From Apostichopus japonicus (taxonomy: Eukaryota > Echinodermata > Holothuroidea > Aspidochirotida > Stichopodidae): a stretch of DNA of 64,000 nt. The first letter of the stretch is position 1. Every line of letters begins with the position of its first letter. A program made the translations under genes and the position numbers. This document shows positions 57,095 through 64,000 of the stretch, one piece after another. The stretch is taken from positions 6,222,001 to 6,286,000 of the forward strand of contig NC_092571.1 of assembly GCF_037975245.1 (NCBI RefSeq), read 5' to 3'. The notes under the pieces are model-generated. The model ran no database searches and was not told the DNA's origin. It saw only the letters and a program-made list of their open reading frames with translations.

Positions 57095-57466
57095 GTACTT
57101 TTGAGTGGGGGAGGGGGCTGAAGATCGATGGCCGACCTGGGGGAGGGGTCTAAGGGGAGGGGGACACCCCCTCCCCTTTGGAATTTTTGCATTTCCAGGT
57201 GGCCTCAGATGCAATTTGGTGCAATATAGCACACTTCAACACCCACTCCGTTTTGTAAACTTAATTTTGTATTTTCACCTGGCCTTAGATGCAATTTGGT
57301 GCTCCAAATGAGATTTTTTTTTTCTCATTTGGAAATGAAAAAGGGGTTTTCTGACTTGCGAAGCGGGGGGGGGGGGGGGGGCGGAATGATACTTCCGCCC
57401 CTCCACATTTTTCACTGGGGGGGCTGGCGCCCCCAGCCCCCCGGTTCCTACGCCCTTGGATTGGTG

Positions 57467-60400
57467 TATTCTACTTGTGAGTAGCCTAGGTCTGATTAAT
57501 GTTTTGGCAATTTGGCAACTTTGAAAATAGACAAAAAAGAAACAATCAATCCTTAAAATTCAACATAAGAAAACTTTAGACAGAAATGTGCGAACAATCA
57601 TGCCAAGTAACATAACATCTAGGCTGTAACCGTAAGGCCATGATGGTGGTGATGTCACGATCGGAACCCCTCCGACCGAAAGCTGGGAAATAGGTAAGTT
57701 ATACGTGATCAGGTTTAAGGTTGGTGAGAGATCTACTTTGTACTGTGTATCTTACCTGAATAGGAACAGTACTACATATAGGCCTACCATGTTGTGACCC
57801 TTAGCCAAAAGGTTGAGAAGCGAAAACAAGGCTGGTTAATGTCTAACAAAGGACGAAAGTTACCTGCTACTGTACCATAAAATGACACGACTTTACACAT
57901 TATATTTTGGACAGCAGTTATATATTAACAAAATAATTGAGTACACTATCCTGTTAAAATACAGATGATTGCCTAATAACACAAGAAACACCACTACTTT
58001 TCCAAATATAAATTTATTATTTGAGTGTTACTCAGTGTTTTTATAAATAACTTTGCTTTGCAGAAATTGACGACAGTAATGAAACGTTACACCTTGTTAT
58101 CTTTTATCTGGACCTCGCTTTTATCTGGACACAGCTGCTATGTACACTGTGCTGTGGGTATTGACCGCAGCTGTATGTACTGACTGTACACTAGTGTCTA
58201 ATTACCGAAGGTAGCTAGCACACTGTGTGCGTATTTTCTTGGATCGATGGTGGTATCTAACACTTCTGTTACACGTCATTCGAAACTAGGTCAGATTACC
58301 GGCATTAGACGTTTCTTTTTGCGCGAGTCTTCACACCCTTTAATATCATTGATAAAATCAAGTTTTGTCATGCACATTGCATATGTAATTATTTTACAAC
58401 ATATGTTGAATATTCAAACACTTGGTAATCCAATTGCATTCTGAGTGCTTCACTTACCAAGGGAACTGATTCAAATGCTTGGTATTGCAGTGTATCGCTT
58501 ACCCTGTTCGACTGAGCCACCGTAAACCAAACACTTTGTATTGCATTCTGAGTGTTTCACTTACGTACCAAAGGCACAGTGATTCAAACACTTGGTATTG
58601 TATTCTGAGTGTTTCGCTTACTTACCAAAGGCACAGTGATTCAAACACTTGGTATTGCATTCTGAGTGTTTCGCTCACATTGGCGATTCAAACACTTGGT
58701 ATATCTCACGGAGTGTTTCGTTTAAATCATTTCTTGACTTGATTTTATGAATTTGGTTTCCAGAATGATCTAAAAGTAACTGGTATCTTCACCTCTTTCC
58801 CCAACACATCCAAAAGCTTAACAATTTACCCCTAAAACGATTAATATTATCAGCGAATCTGAAACGGTAATGGTTGTTAAAGGTCAACTAACTGTGTTGT
58901 CGAAACACCTTGAAACTAACCTCAGCCTGATTACTACACTGTCTCCCGTACAAAACTGAGCTAGTGTTACTCTTCCACGGTAACGTGTACAATCTTTCCT
59001 AGTGGTACTTAGACTGTAGAGTAGAACTACTGTACAGCCTACAGGTCTGTCCTTATTAGGTTCTAACTTCTATAAGCCTACAGTATTAGTGACCAAACTT
59101 GAGGCGTGATCAACGAAGGTAGGATAATTTTGTAAAACTGAAAATTTCGAAGAACTTACAGATTTACCCAGTGCTAAGTTAGGCAACCACCACTATAGAA
59201 TGGGTCATGCATTAATTATTGTGTTTTTGTGTAGAAATAACTTAGGCTAGGCTATATGTGTGTGAGTGCTTCTTCAATGTCTAACCTACAATGTACACCA
59301 GTACTTCACATATATTTTTGATAAAATTCCATGGACCCCTGGAACTTTTTTATAGAATTATATATTGGTCAATACATACTACATAGGTAGTTGTTGCATA
59401 ATCTACGGTAGCCTACAGGTATTCTTTGTCAGGCCTGTAGGCCACACAGTGTCAGAGAGGGTTAGGATACAGTCCCATTTACACTCATTTTATTTAATAT
59501 GGCTAAAACAAAATAAGAGGAAAAGCTAGGTAGCATGGTGGGGTCAATAATATAGCATACAGTACTTAAGACTTTGAACTGGCAAATTGTAATCATTGTC
59601 CTATTTTACTAGCTAATTCTTACATGTAGCTAGCTTTTGCAAAATATTAAAAACTTGTGCATCAAATTTTTACATATTTTGAAAATATATTGAGGAAAAT
59701 GTGGACAATTTCTGTAGAAGAATCTTCCCTAAATATGGCGCCATTTTGGTACCACATAAAAGAGTGGAATGCATCTGAAATTCATTTGCATATATGTCCT
59801 CAAATCAATTATTATACTGTCCTTTGCTTTTCATAGGTACAGTATTGGACAATTAAGTATGATTGGAAAAGTCTGCAAAGAATAATCTACGTATGATTTT
59901 CCTTTTTCTTCATTTAACACAAACATGTGAGCTGATACATGATTAAGGTAACATGAATAATGTTACTAGATAATGATGATTTGACCTAACACAGGTGCAA
60001 AGTTACATCATCATTTCATGTTCATTTTGAGATGCAAGACAAGCAGCTAGCACACTCATAATTACAGTAGGTCAACTTTCAATTCCTCTGGTAAAAAAAT
60101 GAGATTTCCCAAAACTGGGTCATAAAATTGACCATGCCATATATGTCTTTCGACTAAGCCCGGTCACATAATTGTCCCCAGGACCAGACCTGGTTCTTGA
60201 AGCCTTTTCGGTGCAGTTTGCATGAAAGAGCAGACCTGCCAACCTACCTGTACCTAAGTTGTAAACATGAAGAAATACTGTACAGAAAAAAAAAAAGAAA
60301 AGTAAATTGGTATCTGAAACCTGAACAATTTACAAATAAAATTCATGTTTTGAACACTCTAATAGCAAAAAATATGAACAACTCCATGTAAATCTGAGTT

Positions 60401-60928
60401 TACGGTAATGTACATTTTGTTTTGCTGGTTTAAGATTTTGCACATGAGATTTGTGACAATACATAAAACAGTTAATCTCATTCTCATAGTATACCTGTGA
60501 CTTGTGAGGGTGTCAGAAATATGTAAGAGTCACATATGTGTATATATATGTTCAGCATGTAAGTAGTTATAAATATTGTCATGAACAATGTTTTGCACAA
60601 CAAGGGGGTTTAGAAGAAATAATTGGGGTTTACTTTTTCATAACATAATTTTGGACACAAAAAACAATTGAGCTGATCTAGTTACACAAACACAGAAAGG
60701 CAAAGGCTGCCCTAAAAGTTACCTCAAGTGTAAATTGTCATAAATAGTTGCAACACACAGTTACAGGCTTGGGCTAGCTGTTACATGCTGATTTACACAA
60801 GATTTGAGAACTCTTCAATGAGCAGTCTTTGCTCAGTTAGCCCATGACACTTGAGCTAAAAAAATGTGTAGTGCATGCCAATTACATTCCCTATAAAGTT
60901 AACAATTTTATTTCTGTTTCTCATGTAG
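57467..60928. other. Upstream region of the oxidoreductase gene
   Basis: Holds the duplicate of 48622-48831 (58072-58343) and a minisatellite at 58450-58720. A strong donor at 57693/57694 (AAATAG|GTAAGTT) follows a moderately GC-rich stretch and could end a noncoding first exon. No ORF supported. Confidence 0.5.
58450..58720. repeat. ~60-bp tandem repeat, ~4-5 copies
   Basis: Units contain CACTTGGTATTGCATTCTGA, GTGTTTCGCTTACTTACCAA and AGGCACAGTGATTCAAA; end units are diverged. Confidence 0.85.
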
Positions 60929-60929
60929 C

Positions 60930-63052
60930 ATGTCTGCCTCGACTGAAGATCGCAAAAAGCTGAGATGTATAATAATTGGAGCTGGAAATAGAGGATTTAG
61001 ATACAGCCAGTATGCCTTAGACTTTCCTGAAAGGCTCCAGGTACAAAAAATCAACAATTGAATATATCATAGCCATTGAAGTCAAATGCTGTTTAATACT
61101 GTATGTTACTGTACGTTCTAGTGATAGTAGAACATTATTACTGGCAAGATGTTCAATCTAATTAAATGCATACAGTAGCTGGAGGCGGAAAATTTGTTCT
61201 TGTTTGGGTGGCTCATTCTAAAATACTTTAGTACATCAACAATACTGTGCTTCTCGTTTAGTCGAAAGAGACAGTAATTTAGAGAAATTTTATGTCAAAG
61301 TTAGCAGATTCTCACTGACCAGAAACGTGATGCCTAAAAGCTCATGAAGATACAGGTCACCGTGTTAAGTCATTCTGCACAGTGTACCCTGAATGCAAAA
61401 CAAAAACAAAGGACTTTCCACATACTTCTACGTAAGAAAGTGAACCTTTTATTAACTTGACTCTTCCAATAAACATGCAGCTTCAAGAGAAAGAAATGGT
61501 TGTAAGAATTGTTCGTAAACTTGTGACTCATTTTGGATAGCAATTCTTCAATTAAAAGTAAATTATGGTTAAAACTGCCTCAATGTCTGGTCATATTTGG
61601 TAAGATTGGCTGCTATTATAGGCCTATATCGAGGTCTTGCCGCAATTGAAATGCCTACTGTACCTTGTGAAATGTGTCTGCATCTCAGATATTTCTTCAT
61701 CTGTTGTTGCAATAAATCGTGTTTGTAGTAAGTTTCCAGTCACTGGATGCAATATTAATCGAATCCACAAAATATAAAGCTTTGGGTATGTCTCAGTCTC
61801 GCTGCCATAATGTAAGGTTTTCAGAAAGTCACAACTTTAGCTAAAGCAGATACACAAGCGAAGGGAACACCAAACAAGCACCTGATAGATTCCAAAGCCT
61901 GCGACGTTTATTGTCGGTTTGATGACTGGGAAACATTTACAAGAAACTTAAATTGTGGTTTCAGAAGTGTTTTTGCAACCTGCTACTACACAATTCGTTG
62001 GCATTTTGATTTTAACAGTAAGACAGAGTGTCGTATAGGCGTAGTGTTAGTGATGCAGTGAATAGCTTGATCAAAAGTTTTCCTCAACCGACTCTGCACA
62101 TGTGTTCACAGGGTGACCTGCAGTCATGTGAGCGCTTAGGAATTTTTGCCAAAATGAGCAAATTCCTTTACAAAAGTGCTAGGTTTGATCAAGTTTTACC
62201 AAGTCTCCAAAGAAAATAATACAATGTGCCATACATCAATGGAAGGGAACAAATGTAAGTATTCAATGTAAAATAAATTTGAACGGATTTGAAAGGATGT
62301 CATAAACCACCAGCTACAGTATGCCTTTTAAGGGATATTCCTGTGGAACATCTTTTGGTCAAAACCACATCCTCATAGCTCATACTGTATTGGTAAAGCT
62401 ACTGTATGCATTATTCAAATTTGATGATTGTTTGTGAATGCACCTGGCAACAGCAGAGTTTTGATGTGGATAATGCCAATTGAGCTGTAAATGTATTTGT
62501 TGTCCTCAATGATATTTAACTTACTTAACCTTGAGCAGAGGAAGTGACATTTTCATCAAACTTCCTTTCTCATACACTCATGAATGCTCTTCAATTCCAC
62601 ATCAAAAAGAATGAAGTGATCAATAATATGGTTATTTAACCTAAGATACACTGTGCATGTACAGAGACCTAGTGATTATGTATTCATATCACTTTCTTTC
62701 TACCTTGTGAAGTAAAATCATTTAGTTTTCAATTTTTCTTATAAGTCACATGATCAAAGAACATTTATTTGGTATGTGACAAGAAAGCCTAGCAGAAGGG
62801 TAAATTGTTTAAAAGAAGAAACATGTTATCTCTCCATGTTTGCTATTAGTAGAGTGCATTTAAAGCTTTGATTTCATAATGCTTACTTTCTAGGTGGTGG
62901 CTGTTGCTGATCCAAATGAGAAAGCCTTGAGAAGGATGAAGGAAGCCCATAATATTCCTGATGATAATATCCATCGAGATTGGAAAGAGATTGCAACAAA
63001 AGACAAATATGCTGAATTTGTGGTAGTTGCAACACCAGATAGACACCATAAG
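60930..63052 (+). CDS. Gfo/Idh/MocA-type oxidoreductase, first two coding exons (partial)
   Basis: Exon 60929-61040 follows a good acceptor (TTTCTCATGTAG) and starts with ATG at 60930. It encodes 37 residues, including LRCIIIGAGNRG, the GxGxxG dinucleotide-binding loop, and ends at CAG|GTACAA. Exon 62894-63052 (acceptor ACTTTCTAG, donor AAG|GTGCAG) adds 53 residues: VVAVADPNEKAL, NIHRDWKEI, FVVVATPDRHHK. This is the Rossmann-fold start of the NAD(P)-dependent Gfo/Idh/MocA family; the next exon should bring the EKP catalytic motif but lies beyond 64000. Both joins are phase 0. The substrate cannot be told from this part. Confidence 0.85.
61041..62893 (+). other. Intron 1 of the oxidoreductase gene
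   Basis: 1853 bp, AT-rich; no ORF or repeat that could be supported. Confidence 0.7.
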
Positions 63053-64000
63053 GTGCAGTATGTGTAATAAGTGATACCTTAACCAGAGGCAAAGCCAGAG
63101 GGGGTGGGGGTAGGGGGGGCTCACAGACATTTTCAGATAAGAAACAGTGGATGGCAAACAAGATAGAAGAAGCTATGATATATATGATAGTGAATAGGAT
63201 ACTTGTCCTGATGGATGGCACAGTGTGATCTGCTTCTCAGAATGCTTTCCTCATGAGCTACACGAGACACAGACCGAGATTTCTCTGGACAAGTTAACTC
63301 ATTAAAAGTTCTGTGCATCATATGAATCATGATAGTCGTCGTTAATAAACACAAAACATCTTCATTTGCGTCAGTATAGAAGTAACATACCTGTGTATAC
63401 CTATCAACATGTACTATTATAATGTCCCTAATATAAACAGGGCCACAGCCACTGGGAGCATGGGGACATGCCTCCTCACCCAAATTTTCTTCCAAATGGC
63501 TTTCATTTTATATCACATGTTGCAATGTCATATACACAAATGTAGTTGAGATTATGGAAATGATAACACCATTTCACATCTAAGCCCCCTTGCTGCAACA
63601 AAATTTTCTCGTAGAGCACTCTCCCATTGAAACTCCTCCTCAGGACAGATGTCACCAACTTTTGTGCTCCCCCACCCGCACCCCCATGAAAAGTCATATC
63701 AATAAAAGTGTTGACTAAACTTACAATCCCTGACTTGTTATATGGAAACAAAAATATGTCTTGCACCCTCACACCACTCAGGCTGGCTATGCACCTAGTA
63801 CAAGGATATATTTAGCAGGTCAGATGATATCAAGTGTACATTTGTTTCTTCACAATCAACTGTTCACAAAATATATCTTCTTTTAAGCTGTGTCCTACTG
63901 TTTTGTATAGTTTAGTAAGTAATTATAAATCAGGTTTTATATGAATGTCTCTGTATCTGGGAGGCTGCAATTAAGCACTTAAATTGTCACTAATATTTTT
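63053..64000 (+). other. Intron 2 (incomplete) of the oxidoreductase gene
   Basis: G-rich run near 63098-63120 and a hAT-like CCAGAGGCAAAGCCAGAGG stretch suggest a decayed element. The next exon is not reached. Confidence 0.5.

Larger units (their letters stand above)
50037..57458. mobile_element. 379-bp hAT-type MITE split by the Gmr1-like element
   Basis: Ends CAGTGGCGTAGGAA and TTCCTACGCCCTTG are inverted repeats with two mismatches. The 8-bp duplication GATTGGTG flanks it (50029-50036, 57459-57466). Removing the retrotransposon and one GTACT leaves ~379 bp. Its C/G-rich interior (57100-57180) resembles fragments at 22500 and 29255. Confidence 0.88.

Overview
The window is animal nuclear DNA, most likely from an invertebrate deuterostome; an echinoderm would fit, but no species marker is visible. 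Genes are sparse, intron-rich and surrounded by transposons. Evidence for the assignment: spliced genes, a Gmr1-type LTR retrotransposon (a group known from deuterostomes), Penelope-like and LINE remnants, and stacked hAT-type elements. No rRNA gene, convincing tRNA gene, CRISPR array or bacterial operon was seen. LAYOUT: 1-21529 is a tandem array of a ~3.3 kb unit (three copies plus a partial fourth). Unit 2 is split by a complete young Ty3/gypsy element (4669-13284). It has 1229-bp LTRs, gag, a -1 frameshift signal, pol, and a third ORF encoding two C2H2 zinc fingers behind a textbook splice acceptor. Unit 4 is split by a 1.94 kb inverted-repeat element. 22480-28915 holds a minus-strand Penelope-like remnant cut in two by a 5.2 kb DNA transposon. 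That transposon has perfect inverted ends and carries a broken gene resembling the uncharacterised SAMD3-like proteins of fish and invertebrates. GENE 1: about 29.6-43.7 kb (plus strand) is a real gene. Seven exons, all joined in phase 1, give a 457-aa protein with an N-terminal nucleoplasmin-like domain, acidic stretches and four C-terminal C2H2 fingers. Its introns hold a decayed LINE, a 2.5 kb array of a 64-bp minisatellite and two shorter arrays. 44.6-57.5 kb is a graveyard of hAT-type elements with 8-bp target duplications. One of them, a 379-bp MITE, contains a complete Gmr1-like retrotransposon (50057-57094, minus strand). Its two 988-bp LTRs look identical and it has a single 1513-aa Gag-PR-IN-RT-RNaseH ORF, with integrase before reverse transcriptase and a SCAN-like gag. 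GENE 2: 60930 to beyond the window end is the 5' part of a Gfo/Idh/MocA-type oxidoreductase gene (two exons visible). One unidentified minus-strand terminal exon lies at 48097-48314. The coding units are independent of one another; most of the coding capacity belongs to the two young LTR retrotransposons.
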